Positions 9,686-21,499 of a DNA stretch of 64,000 bases are shown piece by piece. The DNA is from Aphanomyces cochlioides. Lineage: Eukaryota > Oomycota > Saprolegniomycetes > Saprolegniales > Verrucalvaceae. The DNA lies in contig JAHQRK010000022.1 of NCBI GenBank assembly GCA_019828595.1, positions 1,178,001 to 1,242,000 on the forward strand. Direction: 5' to 3'. The stretch's first letter is position 1. Each line of letters starts with the position of its first letter. The position numbers and the translations under genes were made by a program. Under the pieces are notes generated by a model, which was not told where the DNA came from, did no database searches, and saw only the letters and a program-made list of their open reading frames with translations.

Positions 9686-9727
9686 GGCCCTTTTGGGCCA
9701 TATTAATTCTTTAATATACTCAGTTAA
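9686..9727 (+). promoter_or_regulatory. LINE 3' terminal structure, likely RT recognition end
   Basis: Two adjacent hairpins, GGCCC-TTTT-GGGCC (9686-9699) and TATTAA-TTCT-TTAATA (9701-9716), are followed by TACTCAGTTAA and then the target. Non-LTR reverse transcriptases commonly recognise a 3' RNA structure. Here the SINE ends in nearly the same last ~17 nt, which supports that role. Confidence 0.6.
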
Positions 9728-9771
9728 CCTTGACGTGGAGAAGGTCCCCGGTTCAAGTCCGGGTAAGACCA
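9728..9771 (+). pseudogene. tRNA-Val(GAC) 3' part after LINE copy 1
   Basis: tRNA nucleotides 30-73: the duplicated anticodon arm, variable loop, T arm with B box GGTTCAAGTCC, acceptor 3' strand and A73, then the T5 terminator. It is the partner of 453-496. Confidence 0.92.
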
Positions 9772-10878
9772 TCCTTTTTCGACCCAAATCAACTTTTTTT
9801 GCTTCCCGAATGATATCTCGGCCAATATTTTCTTCCCAACACACGCTATCTCTTATGGCACCTCACATGCTCTTCTTTCAACCGCATCACAACCCGTCAT
9901 CCCCGCACGCCGACGAAATGCGTGTAAAATGACAAAAGTACTAGACTTTGCGTCTCCATTTCTCATCCATGAGGCAAGTGTACCAATCATAAAACACGCA
10001 TAAATAGAACAGTTCAAACTGGACTTTCACCGAGACCCTGACACGACAAATATTCCATCTCAGTTTCACTTCAGAAAGGACGATTTTAAATCCTCATTGA
10101 CTTGGAGGGGACGCTACTTGAGAAACCCTTCCAGTCATTCCTTACTCTCTTCAAAGCAACAAACTTTTCCAAAATGGACCCAACTTAAACTTAACCACAC
10201 TAAACAAATCTCAACAACAGGTAGCTCCAAAGAAACAGCGATTCGTTCAAATGAATACACAATCGTATCAACCGAGCGCTGGATAGACACATCCACTCGA
10301 CCTCAGAGTATGTCTCTCAAAACAATGACAGACAAGATGGAAGAGAGCATCCAATTGGACCGTTGGAACTTATTATAGATTCCAAGATACATATATGTAG
10401 ATGATTACAGGAGGTCCATCGTTCCCTGTGAGTTTGTGTGTTTAGACTCGTTTTTTGTGGGAGGGGGCGATGATCCGCTTTTGGTTTGAAATGAAAGTAT
10501 TTGAATAGGTCTACGAGAGGAGACAAACTTTTTCTCCCAAGCCCTTCGAGTATTGCATGTTGGCGAGGACTGACCACTCAGTTTGTCTAGGCTTTGGTTG
10601 CGAAAATAGAGTGCGCTGAAGGATTTTTGTGTCCAGAGTCGTCGTGAATGGTATGGAAACAGATCACAGACGTGGAGAGAGGAGATGATGTTTGTGACTT
10701 GTGAGGTCGAGTCTATCGTGGGCCGTGTGGTGACAGGATGTTAGTATAGGCGATGTTGTTGTGTGTGCTGACGTGATGGGTTTGGCGTTGAATGTGTGAC
10801 AAGGATAGTGTTCCAATGGTTGTGAGAGGGTGTGTGATTGATGTGAATGATGAGCAAGGTAGGCATAGTAGACATGGA

Positions 10879-10951
10879 GGTCTTATAGTGTAGCGGTTAT
10901 CACGTCTCCTTGACGTGGAGAAGGTCCCCGGTTCAAGTCCGGGTAAGACCA
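10879..10951 (+). tRNA. tRNA-Val(GAC), prototype unit
   Basis: A 73-nt cloverleaf with no intron: acceptor GGTCTTA/TAAGACC, D stem GTG/CAC, anticodon stem TCTCC/GGAGA, loop TTGACGT with GAC at 34-36 (10912-10914), variable AGGTC, T stem CCCGG/CCGGG with loop TTCAAGT, and A73. The A box is TAGTGTAGCGG and the B box GGTTCAAGTCC. A Pol III terminator T5 lies at 10955-10959. The body closely resembles animal tRNA-Val, especially the D arm and the AGGTCCCCGGTTC stretch. G34 is odd: eukaryotes normally read GUC with an A34 (inosine) tRNA-Val, so GAC is rarely encoded. CCA is not encoded. Confidence 0.95.
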
Positions 10952-12058
10952 TCCTTTTTCGACCCAAATCAACTTTTTTTGCTTCCCGAATGATATCTCG
11001 GCCAATATTTTCTTCCCAACACACGCTATCTCTTATGGCACCTCACATGCTCTTCTTTCAACCGCATCACAACCCGTCATCCCCGCACGCCGACGAAATG
11101 CGTGTAAAATGACAAAAGTACTAGACTTTGCGTCTCCATTTCTCATCCATGAGGCAAGTGTACCAATCATAAAACACGCATAAATAGAACAGTTCAAACT
11201 GGACTTTCACCGAGACCCTGACACGACAAATATTCCATCTCAGTTTCACTTCAGAAAGGACGATTTTAAATCCTCATTGACTTGGAGGGGACGCTACTTG
11301 AGAAACCCTTCCAGTCATTCCTTACTCTCTTCAAAGCAACAAACTTTTCCAAAATGGACCCAACTTAAACTTAACCACACTAAACAAATCTCAACAACAG
11401 GTAGCTCCAAAGAAACAGCGATTCGTTCAAATGAATACACAATCGTATCAACCGAGCGCTGGATAGACACATCCACTCGACCTCAGAGTATGTCTCTCAA
11501 AACAATGACAGACAAGATGGAAGAGAGCATCCAATTGGACCGTTGGAACTTATTATAGATTCCAAGATACATATATGTAGATGATTACAGGAGGTCCATC
11601 GTTCCCTGTGAGTTTGTGTGTTTAGACTCGTTTTTTGTGGGAGGGGGCGATGATCCGCTTTTGGTTTGAAATGAAAGTATTTGAATAGGTCTACGAGAGG
11701 AGACAAACTTTTTCTCCCAAGCCCTTCGAGTATTGCATGTTGGCGAGGACTGACCACTCAGTTTGTCTAGGCTTTGGTTGCGAAAATAGAGTGCGCTGAA
11801 GGATTTTTGTGTCCAGAGTCGTCGTGAATGGTATGGAAACAGATCACAGACGTGGAGAGAGGAGATGATGTTTGTGACTTGTGAGGTCGAGTCTATCGTG
11901 GGCCGTGTGGTGACAGGATGTTAGTATAGGCGATGTTGTTGTGTGTGCTGACGTGATGGGTTTGGCGTTGAATGTGTGACAAGGATAGTGTTCCAATGGT
12001 TGTGAGAGGGTGTGTGATTGATGTGAATGATGAGCAAGGTAGGCATAGTAGACATGGA

Positions 12059-12131
12059 GGTCTTATAGTGTAGCGGTTATCACGTCTCCTTGACGTGGAG
12101 AAGGTCCCCGGTTCAAGTCCGGGTAAGACCA
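12059..12131 (+). tRNA. tRNA-Val(GAC)
   Basis: Identical to the gene at 10879, 1180 bp further on. The following spacer carries one extra A near 12962, making this unit 1181 bp. Confidence 0.95.
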
Positions 12132-13239
12132 TCCTTTTTCGACCCAAATCAACTTTTTTTGCTTCCCGAATGATATCTCGGCCAATATTTTCTTCCCAAC
12201 ACACGCTATCTCTTATGGCACCTCACATGCTCTTCTTTCAACCGCATCACAACCCGTCATCCCCGCACGCCGACGAAATGCGTGTAAAATGACAAAAGTA
12301 CTAGACTTTGCGTCTCCATTTCTCATCCATGAGGCAAGTGTACCAATCATAAAACACGCATAAATAGAACAGTTCAAACTGGACTTTCACCGAGACCCTG
12401 ACACGACAAATATTCCATCTCAGTTTCACTTCAGAAAGGACGATTTTAAATCCTCATTGACTTGGAGGGGACGCTACTTGAGAAACCCTTCCAGTCATTC
12501 CTTACTCTCTTCAAAGCAACAAACTTTTCCAAAATGGACCCAACTTAAACTTAACCACACTAAACAAATCTCAACAACAGGTAGCTCCAAAGAAACAGCG
12601 ATTCGTTCAAATGAATACACAATCGTATCAACCGAGCGCTGGATAGACACATCCACTCGACCTCAGAGTATGTCTCTCAAAACAATGACAGACAAGATGG
12701 AAGAGAGCATCCAATTGGACCGTTGGAACTTATTATAGATTCCAAGATACATATATGTAGATGATTACAGGAGGTCCATCGTTCCCTGTGAGTTTGTGTG
12801 TTTAGACTCGTTTTTTGTGGGAGGGGGCGATGATCCGCTTTTGGTTTGAAATGAAAGTATTTGAATAGGTCTACGAGAGGAGACAAACTTTTTCTCCCAA
12901 GCCCTTCGAGTATTGCATGTTGGCGAGGACTGACCACTCAGTTTGTCTAGGCTTTGGTTGCGAAAAATAGAGTGCGCTGAAGGATTTTTGTGTCCAGAGT
13001 CGTCGTGAATGGTATGGAAACAGATCACAGACGTGGAGAGAGGAGATGATGTTTGTGACTTGTGAGGTCGAGTCTATCGTGGGCCGTGTGGTGACAGGAT
13101 GTTAGTATAGGCGATGTTGTTGTGTGTGCTGACGTGATGGGTTTGGCGTTGAATGTGTGACAAGGATAGTGTTCCAATGGTTGTGAGAGGGTGTGTGATT
13201 GATGTGAATGATGAGCAAGGTAGGCATAGTAGACATGGA

Positions 13240-13312
13240 GGTCTTATAGTGTAGCGGTTATCACGTCTCCTTGACGTGGAGAAGGTCCCCGGTTCAAGTC
13301 CGGGTAAGACCA
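13240..13312 (+). tRNA. tRNA-Val(GAC)
   Basis: Intact copy with a T5 terminator at 13316-13320. Confidence 0.95.
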
Positions 13313-14419
13313 TCCTTTTTCGACCCAAATCAACTTTTTTTGCTTCCCGAATGATATCTCGGCCAATATTTTCTTCCCAACACACGCTATCTCTTATGGC
13401 ACCTCACATGCTCTTCTTTCAACCGCATCACAACCCGTCATCCCCGCACGCCGACGAAATGCGTGTAAAATGACAAAAGTACTAGACTTTGCGTCTCCAT
13501 TTCTCATCCATGAGGCAAGTGTACCAATCATAAAACACGCATAAATAGAACAGTTCAAACTGGACTTTCACCGAGACCCTGACACGACAAATATTCCATC
13601 TCAGTTTCACTTCAGAAAGGACGATTTTAAATCCTCATTGACTTGGAGGGGACGCTACTTGAGAAACCCTTCCAGTCATTCCTTACTCTCTTCAAAGCAA
13701 CAAACTTTTCCAAAATGGACCCAACTTAAACTTAACCACACTAAACAAATCTCAACAACAGGTAGCTCCAAAGAAACAGCGATTCGTTCAAATGAATACA
13801 CAATCGTATCAACCGAGCGCTGGATAGACACATCCACTCGACCTCAGAGTATGTCTCTCAAAACAATGACAGACAAGATGGAAGAGAGCATCCAATTGGA
13901 CCGTTGGAACTTATTATAGATTCCAAGATACATATATGTAGATGATTACAGGAGGTCCATCGTTCCCTGTGAGTTTGTGTGTTTAGACTCGTTTTTTGTG
14001 GGAGGGGGCGATGATCCGCTTTTGGTTTGAAATGAAAGTATTTGAATAGGTCTACGAGAGGAGACAAACTTTTTCTCCCAAGCCCTTCGAGTATTGCATG
14101 TTGGCGAGGACTGACCACTCAGTTTGTCTAGGCTTTGGTTGCGAAAATAGAGTGCGCTGAAGGATTTTTGTGTCCAGAGTCGTCGTGAATGGTATGGAAA
14201 CAGATCACAGACGTGGAGAGAGGAGATGATGTTTGTGACTTGTGAGGTCGAGTCTATCGTGGGCCGTGTGGTGACAGGATGTTAGTATAGGCGATGTTGT
14301 TGTGTGTGCTGACGTGATGGGTTTGGCGTTGAATGTGTGACAAGGATAGTGTTCCAATGGTTGTGAGAGGGTGTGTGATTGATGTGAATGATGAGCAAGG
14401 TAGGCATAGTAGACATGGA

Positions 14420-14492
14420 GGTCTTATAGTGTAGCGGTTATCACGTCTCCTTGACGTGGAGAAGGTCCCCGGTTCAAGTCCGGGTAAGACCA
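14420..14492 (+). tRNA. tRNA-Val(GAC), T4 terminator variant
   Basis: The tRNA is intact, but the downstream run is four T (14496-14499) rather than five. The same loss is seen after 36008, suggesting sequence exchange between distant units. Confidence 0.95.
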
Positions 14493-15599
14493 TCCTTTTC
14501 GACCCAAATCAACTTTTTTTGCTTCCCGAATGATATCTCGGCCAATATTTTCTTCCCAACACACGCTATCTCTTATGGCACCTCACATGCTCTTCTTTCA
14601 ACCGCATCACAACCCGTCATCCCCGCACGCCGACGAAATGCGTGTAAAATGACAAAAGTACTAGACTTTGCGTCTCCATTTCTCATCCATGAGGCAAGTG
14701 TACCAATCATAAAACACGCATAAATAGAACAGTTCAAACTGGACTTTCACCGAGACCCTGACACGACAAATATTCCATCTCAGTTTCACTTCAGAAAGGA
14801 CGATTTTAAATCCTCATTGACTTGGAGGGGACGCTACTTGAGAAACCCTTCCAGTCATTCCTTACTCTCTTCAAAGCAACAAACTTTTCCAAAATGGACC
14901 CAACTTAAACTTAACCACACTAAACAAATCTCAACAACAGGTAGCTCCAAAGAAACAGCGATTCGTTCAAATGAATACACAATCGTATCAACCGAGCGCT
15001 GGATAGACACATCCACTCGACCTCAGAGTATGTCTCTCAAAACAATGACAGACAAGATGGAAGAGAGCATCCAATTGGACCGTTGGAACTTATTATAGAT
15101 TCCAAGATACATATATGTAGATGATTACAGGAGGTCCATCGTTCCCTGTGAGTTTGTGTGTTTAGACTCGTTTTTTGTGGGAGGGGGCGATGATCCGCTT
15201 TTGGTTTGAAATGAAAGTATTTGAATAGGTCTACGAGAGGAGACAAACTTTTTTCTCCCAAGCCCTTCGAGTATTGCATGTTGGCGAGGACTGACCACTC
15301 AGTTTGTCTAGGCTTTGGTTGCGAAAATAGAGTGCGCTGAAGGATTTTTGTGTCCAGAGTCGTCGTGAATGGTATGGAAACAGATCACAGACGTGGAGAG
15401 AGGAGATGATGTTTGTGACTTGTGAGGTCGAGTCTATCGTGGGCCGTGTGGTGACAGGATGTTAGTATAGGCGATGTTGTTGTGTGTGCTGACGTGATGG
15501 GTTTGGCGTTGAATGTGTGACAAGGATAGTGTTCCAATGGTTGTGAGAGGGTGTGTGATTGATGTGAATGATGAGCAAGGTAGGCATAGTAGACATGGA

Positions 15600-15672
15600 G
15601 GTCTTATAGTGTAGCGGTTATCACGTCTCCTTGACGTGGAGAAGGTCCCCGGTTCAAGTCCGGGTAAGACCA
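15600..15672 (+). tRNA. tRNA-Val(GAC)
   Basis: Intact copy with a T5 terminator at 15676-15680. The spacer just before it has one extra T near 15250. Confidence 0.95.
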
Positions 15673-16779
15673 TCCTTTTTCGACCCAAATCAACTTTTTT
15701 TGCTTCCCGAATGATATCTCGGCCAATATTTTCTTCCCAACACACGCTATCTCTTATGGCACCTCACATGCTCTTCTTTCAACCGCATCACAACCCGTCA
15801 TCCCCGCACGCCGACGAAATGCGTGTAAAATGACAAAAGTACTAGACTTTGCGTCTCCATTTCTCATCCATGAGGCAAGTGTACCAATCATAAAACACGC
15901 ATAAATAGAACAGTTCAAACTGGACTTTCACCGAGACCCTGACACGACAAATATTCCATCTCAGTTTCACTTCAGAAAGGACGATTTTAAATCCTCATTG
16001 ACTTGGAGGGGACGCTACTTGAGAAACCCTTCCAGTCATTCCTTACTCTCTTCAAAGCAACAAACTTTTCCAAAATGGACCCAACTTAAACTTAACCACA
16101 CTAAACAAATCTCAACAACAGGTAGCTCCAAAGAAACAGCGATTCGTTCAAATGAATACACAATCGTATCAACCGAGCGCTGGATAGACACATCCACTCG
16201 ACCTCAGAGTATGTCTCTCAAAACAATGACAGACAAGATGGAAGAGAGCATCCAATTGGACCGTTGGAACTTATTATAGATTCCAAGATACATATATGTA
16301 GATGATTACAGGAGGTCCATCGTTCCCTGTGAGTTTGTGTGTTTAGACTCGTTTTTTGTGGGAGGGGGCGATGATCCGCTTTTGGTTTGAAATGAAAGTA
16401 TTTGAATAGGTCTACGAGAGGAGACAAACTTTTTCTCCCAAGCCCTTCGAGTATTGCATGTTGGCGAGGACTGACCACTCAGTTTGTCTAGGCTTTGGTT
16501 GCGAAAATAGAGTGCGCTGAAGGATTTTTGTGTCCAGAGTCGTCGTGAATGGTATGGAAACAGATCACAGACGTGGAGAGAGGAGATGATGTTTGTGACT
16601 TGTGAGGTCGAGTCTATCGTGGGCCGTGTGGTGACAGGATGTTAGTATAGGCGATGTTGTTGTGTGTGCTGACGTGATGGGTTTGGCGTTGAATGTGTGA
16701 CAAGGATAGTGTTCCAATGGTTGTGAGAGGGTGTGTGATTGATGTGAATGATGAGCAAGGTAGGCATAGTAGACATGGA

Positions 16780-16852
16780 GGTCTTATAGTGTAGCGGTTA
16801 TCACGTCTCCTTGACGTGGAGAAGGTCCCCGGTTCAAGTCCGGGTAAGACCA
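16780..16852 (+). tRNA. tRNA-Val(GAC)
   Basis: Intact copy. The unit is indistinguishable by eye from the prototype. Confidence 0.95.
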
Positions 16853-17959
16853 TCCTTTTTCGACCCAAATCAACTTTTTTTGCTTCCCGAATGATATCTC
16901 GGCCAATATTTTCTTCCCAACACACGCTATCTCTTATGGCACCTCACATGCTCTTCTTTCAACCGCATCACAACCCGTCATCCCCGCACGCCGACGAAAT
17001 GCGTGTAAAATGACAAAAGTACTAGACTTTGCGTCTCCATTTCTCATCCATGAGGCAAGTGTACCAATCATAAAACACGCATAAATAGAACAGTTCAAAC
17101 TGGACTTTCACCGAGACCCTGACACGACAAATATTCCATCTCAGTTTCACTTCAGAAAGGACGATTTTAAATCCTCATTGACTTGGAGGGGACGCTACTT
17201 GAGAAACCCTTCCAGTCATTCCTTACTCTCTTCAAAGCAACAAACTTTTCCAAAATGGACCCAACTTAAACTTAACCACACTAAACAAATCTCAACAACA
17301 GGTAGCTCCAAAGAAACAGCGATTCGTTCAAATGAATACACAATCGTATCAACCGAGCGCTGGATAGACACATCCACTCGACCTCAGAGTATGTCTCTCA
17401 AAACAATGACAGACAAGATGGAAGAGAGCATCCAATTGGACCGTTGGAACTTATTATAGATTCCAAGATACATATATGTAGATGATTACAGGAGGTCCAT
17501 CGTTCCCTGTGAGTTTGTGTGTTTAGACTCGTTTTTTGTGGGAGGGGGCGATGATCCGCTTTTGGTTTGAAATGAAAGTATTTGAATAGGTCTACGAGAG
17601 GAGACAAACTTTTTCTCCCAAGCCCTTCGAGTATTGCATGTTGGCGAGGACTGACCACTCAGTTTGTCTAGGCTTTGGTTGCGAAAATAGAGTGCGCTGA
17701 AGGATTTTTGTGTCCAGAGTCGTCGTGAATGGTATGGAAACAGATCACAGACGTGGAGAGAGGAGATGATGTTTGTGACTTGTGAGGTCGAGTCTATCGT
17801 GGGCCGTGTGGTGACAGGATGTTAGTATAGGCGATGTTGTTGTGTGTGCTGACGTGATGGGTTTGGCGTTGAATGTGTGACAAGGATAGTGTTCCAATGG
17901 TTGTGAGAGGGTGTGTGATTGATGTGAATGATGAGCAAGGTAGGCATAGTAGACATGGA

Positions 17960-18032
17960 GGTCTTATAGTGTAGCGGTTATCACGTCTCCTTGACGTGGA
18001 GAAGGTCCCCGGTTCAAGTCCGGGTAAGACCA
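17960..18032 (+). tRNA. tRNA-Val(GAC)
   Basis: Intact copy with a T5 terminator at 18036-18040. Confidence 0.95.
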
Positions 18033-19139
18033 TCCTTTTTCGACCCAAATCAACTTTTTTTGCTTCCCGAATGATATCTCGGCCAATATTTTCTTCCCAA
18101 CACACGCTATCTCTTATGGCACCTCACATGCTCTTCTTTCAACCGCATCACAACCCGTCATCCCCGCACGCCGACGAAATGCGTGTAAAATGACAAAAGT
18201 ACTAGACTTTGCGTCTCCATTTCTCATCCATGAGGCAAGTGTACCAATCATAAAACACGCATAAATAGAACAGTTCAAACTGGACTTTCACCGAGACCCT
18301 GACACGACAAATATTCCATCTCAGTTTCACTTCAGAAAGGACGATTTTAAATCCTCATTGACTTGGAGGGGACGCTACTTGAGAAACCCTTCCAGTCATT
18401 CCTTACTCTCTTCAAAGCAACAAACTTTTCCAAAATGGACCCAACTTAAACTTAACCACACTAAACAAATCTCAACAACAGGTAGCTCCAAAGAAACAGC
18501 GATTCGTTCAAATGAATACACAATCGTATCAACCGAGCGCTGGATAGACACATCCACTCGACCTCAGAGTATGTCTCTCAAAACAATGACAGACAAGATG
18601 GAAGAGAGCATCCAATTGGACCGTTGGAACTTATTATAGATTCCAAGATACATATATGTAGATGATTACAGGAGGTCCATCGTTCCCTGTGAGTTTGTGT
18701 GTTTAGACTCGTTTTTTGTGGGAGGGGGCGATGATCCGCTTTTGGTTTGAAATGAAAGTATTTGAATAGGTCTACGAGAGGAGACAAACTTTTTCTCCCA
18801 AGCCCTTCGAGTATTGCATGTTGGCGAGGACTGACCACTCAGTTTGTCTAGGCTTTGGTTGCGAAAATAGAGTGCGCTGAAGGATTTTTGTGTCCAGAGT
18901 CGTCGTGAATGGTATGGAAACAGATCACAGACGTGGAGAGAGGAGATGATGTTTGTGACTTGTGAGGTCGAGTCTATCGTGGGCCGTGTGGTGACAGGAT
19001 GTTAGTATAGGCGATGTTGTTGTGTGTGCTGACGTGATGGGTTTGGCGTTGAATGTGTGACAAGGATAGTGTTCCAATGGTTGTGAGAGGGTGTGTGATT
19101 GATGTGAATGATGAGCAAGGTAGGCATAGTAGACATGGA

Positions 19140-19212
19140 GGTCTTATAGTGTAGCGGTTATCACGTCTCCTTGACGTGGAGAAGGTCCCCGGTTCAAGTC
19201 CGGGTAAGACCA
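19140..19212 (+). tRNA. tRNA-Val(GAC)
   Basis: Intact copy with an unaltered 1180 bp period on both sides. Confidence 0.95.
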
Positions 19213-20319
19213 TCCTTTTTCGACCCAAATCAACTTTTTTTGCTTCCCGAATGATATCTCGGCCAATATTTTCTTCCCAACACACGCTATCTCTTATGGC
19301 ACCTCACATGCTCTTCTTTCAACCGCATCACAACCCGTCATCCCCGCACGCCGACGAAATGCGTGTAAAATGACAAAAGTACTAGACTTTGCGTCTCCAT
19401 TTCTCATCCATGAGGCAAGTGTACCAATCATAAAACACGCATAAATAGAACAGTTCAAACTGGACTTTCACCGAGACCCTGACACGACAAATATTCCATC
19501 TCAGTTTCACTTCAGAAAGGACGATTTTAAATCCTCATTGACTTGGAGGGGACGCTACTTGAGAAACCCTTCCAGTCATTCCTTACTCTCTTCAAAGCAA
19601 CAAACTTTTCCAAAATGGACCCAACTTAAACTTAACCACACTAAACAAATCTCAACAACAGGTAGCTCCAAAGAAACAGCGATTCGTTCAAATGAATACA
19701 CAATCGTATCAACCGAGCGCTGGATAGACACATCCACTCGACCTCAGAGTATGTCTCTCAAAACAATGACAGACAAGATGGAAGAGAGCATCCAATTGGA
19801 CCGTTGGAACTTATTATAGATTCCAAGATACATATATGTAGATGATTACAGGAGGTCCATCGTTCCCTGTGAGTTTGTGTGTTTAGACTCGTTTTTTGTG
19901 GGAGGGGGCGATGATCCGCTTTTGGTTTGAAATGAAAGTATTTGAATAGGTCTACGAGAGGAGACAAACTTTTTCTCCCAAGCCCTTCGAGTATTGCATG
20001 TTGGCGAGGACTGACCACTCAGTTTGTCTAGGCTTTGGTTGCGAAAATAGAGTGCGCTGAAGGATTTTTGTGTCCAGAGTCGTCGTGAATGGTATGGAAA
20101 CAGATCACAGACGTGGAGAGAGGAGATGATGTTTGTGACTTGTGAGGTCGAGTCTATCGTGGGCCGTGTGGTGACAGGATGTTAGTATAGGCGATGTTGT
20201 TGTGTGTGCTGACGTGATGGGTTTGGCGTTGAATGTGTGACAAGGATAGTGTTCCAATGGTTGTGAGAGGGTGTGTGATTGATGTGAATGATGAGCAAGG
20301 TAGGCATAGTAGACATGGA

Positions 20320-20392
20320 GGTCTTATAGTGTAGCGGTTATCACGTCTCCTTGACGTGGAGAAGGTCCCCGGTTCAAGTCCGGGTAAGACCA
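20320..20392 (+). tRNA. tRNA-Val(GAC)
   Basis: Last intact gene before LINE copy 2. Confidence 0.95.
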
Positions 20393-21499
20393 TCCTTTTT
20401 CGACCCAAATCAACTTTTTTTGCTTCCCGAATGATATCTCGGCCAATATTTTCTTCCCAACACACGCTATCTCTTATGGCACCTCACATGCTCTTCTTTC
20501 AACCGCATCACAACCCGTCATCCCCGCACGCCGACGAAATGCGTGTAAAATGACAAAAGTACTAGACTTTGCGTCTCCATTTCTCATCCATGAGGCAAGT
20601 GTACCAATCATAAAACACGCATAAATAGAACAGTTCAAACTGGACTTTCACCGAGACCCTGACACGACAAATATTCCATCTCAGTTTCACTTCAGAAAGG
20701 ACGATTTTAAATCCTCATTGACTTGGAGGGGACGCTACTTGAGAAACCCTTCCAGTCATTCCTTACTCTCTTCAAAGCAACAAACTTTTCCAAAATGGAC
20801 CCAACTTAAACTTAACCACACTAAACAAATCTCAACAACAGGTAGCTCCAAAGAAACAGCGATTCGTTCAAATGAATACACAATCGTATCAACCGAGCGC
20901 TGGATAGACACATCCACTCGACCTCAGAGTATGTCTCTCAAAACAATGACAGACAAGATGGAAGAGAGCATCCAATTGGACCGTTGGAACTTATTATAGA
21001 TTCCAAGATACATATATGTAGATGATTACAGGAGGTCCATCGTTCCCTGTGAGTTTGTGTGTTTAGACTCGTTTTTTGTGGGAGGGGGCGATGATCCGCT
21101 TTTGGTTTGAAATGAAAGTATTTGAATAGGTCTACGAGAGGAGACAAACTTTTTCTCCCAAGCCCTTCGAGTATTGCATGTTGGCGAGGACTGACCACTC
21201 AGTTTGTCTAGGCTTTGGTTGCGAAAATAGAGTGCGCTGAAGGATTTTTGTGTCCAGAGTCGTCGTGAATGGTATGGAAACAGATCACAGACGTGGAGAG
21301 AGGAGATGATGTTTGTGACTTGTGAGGTCGAGTCTATCGTGGGCCGTGTGGTGACAGGATGTTAGTATAGGCGATGTTGTTGTGTGTGCTGACGTGATGG
21401 GTTTGGCGTTGAATGTGTGACAAGGATAGTGTTCCAATGGTTGTGAGAGGGTGTGTGATTGATGTGAATGATGAGCAAGGTAGGCATAGTAGACATGGA

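Larger units (their letters stand above)
497..9727 (+). mobile_element. Full-length tRNA-targeted LINE, copy 1
   Basis: A 9,231 bp non-LTR retrotransposon with no terminal repeats, bounded by a 15 bp duplication of tRNA nucleotides 30-44 (482-496 and 9728-9742). Layout: 83 bp 5' UTR, ORF1 (580-3105), 100 bp gap, ORF2 (3206-7291), 2.4 kb 3' UTR. There is no poly-A tail; the element ends in TACTCAGTTAA. The APE endonuclease, RT and CCHC order with no visible RNase H domain places it in the broad L1/Tx1-like group (inference). Both ORFs are open and the copy is nearly identical to copy 3, so it is young and perhaps still mobile. Confidence 0.93.
7292..9727 (+). other. LINE 3' UTR (copy 1)
   Basis: A 2,436 bp non-coding region, unusually long. 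It holds several short spurious ORFs, a hairpin cluster at 8063-8649, an imperfect 60 bp direct repeat (8971-9030 and 9421-9480, exactly 450 bp apart), a long hairpin at 9134-9163, and two hairpins next to the 3' terminus (9686-9699, 9701-9716). Indels between copies shift the short ORFs, which argues against coding. Confidence 0.8.

Noticed and set aside
10680..10860. C/D box snoRNA in the G/T-rich spacer (ATGATGT, CTGA, AATGATGAG)
   Set aside because: Box-like words are expected in such G/T-rich sequence; no terminal stem or correct box order was found.
10879..10951. Reading the tRNA as tRNA-Gln (TTG) or tRNA-Asp
   Set aside because: The 5 bp stem TCTCC/GGAGA fixes the loop as TTGACGT with T33, so positions 34-36 are GAC; the rest of the body matches tRNA-Val.
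10713..11024. 103 aa minus-strand ORF repeated in nearly every unit
   Set aside because: It is the antisense translation of the tRNA gene plus spacer; the GLEPGTFSTSRRRDNRYTIRPP-like stretch is a classic artefact of reading a tRNA backwards.
11210..11300. TTGACTTGGAGGGG in the spacer as a second tRNA fragment
   Set aside because: Only about a dozen bases resemble the anticodon arm, with no D or T arm around it; chance similarity is likely.
11277..11558. 93 aa plus-strand spacer ORF, and the 86 aa minus-strand ORF, as conserved genes
   Set aside because: Conservation is that of the whole repeat. The 93 aa frame starts at TTG and is broken by a 1 bp insertion in the unit at 27457; other units vary in the 86 aa frame by homopolymer indels. 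No domain or codon signal.
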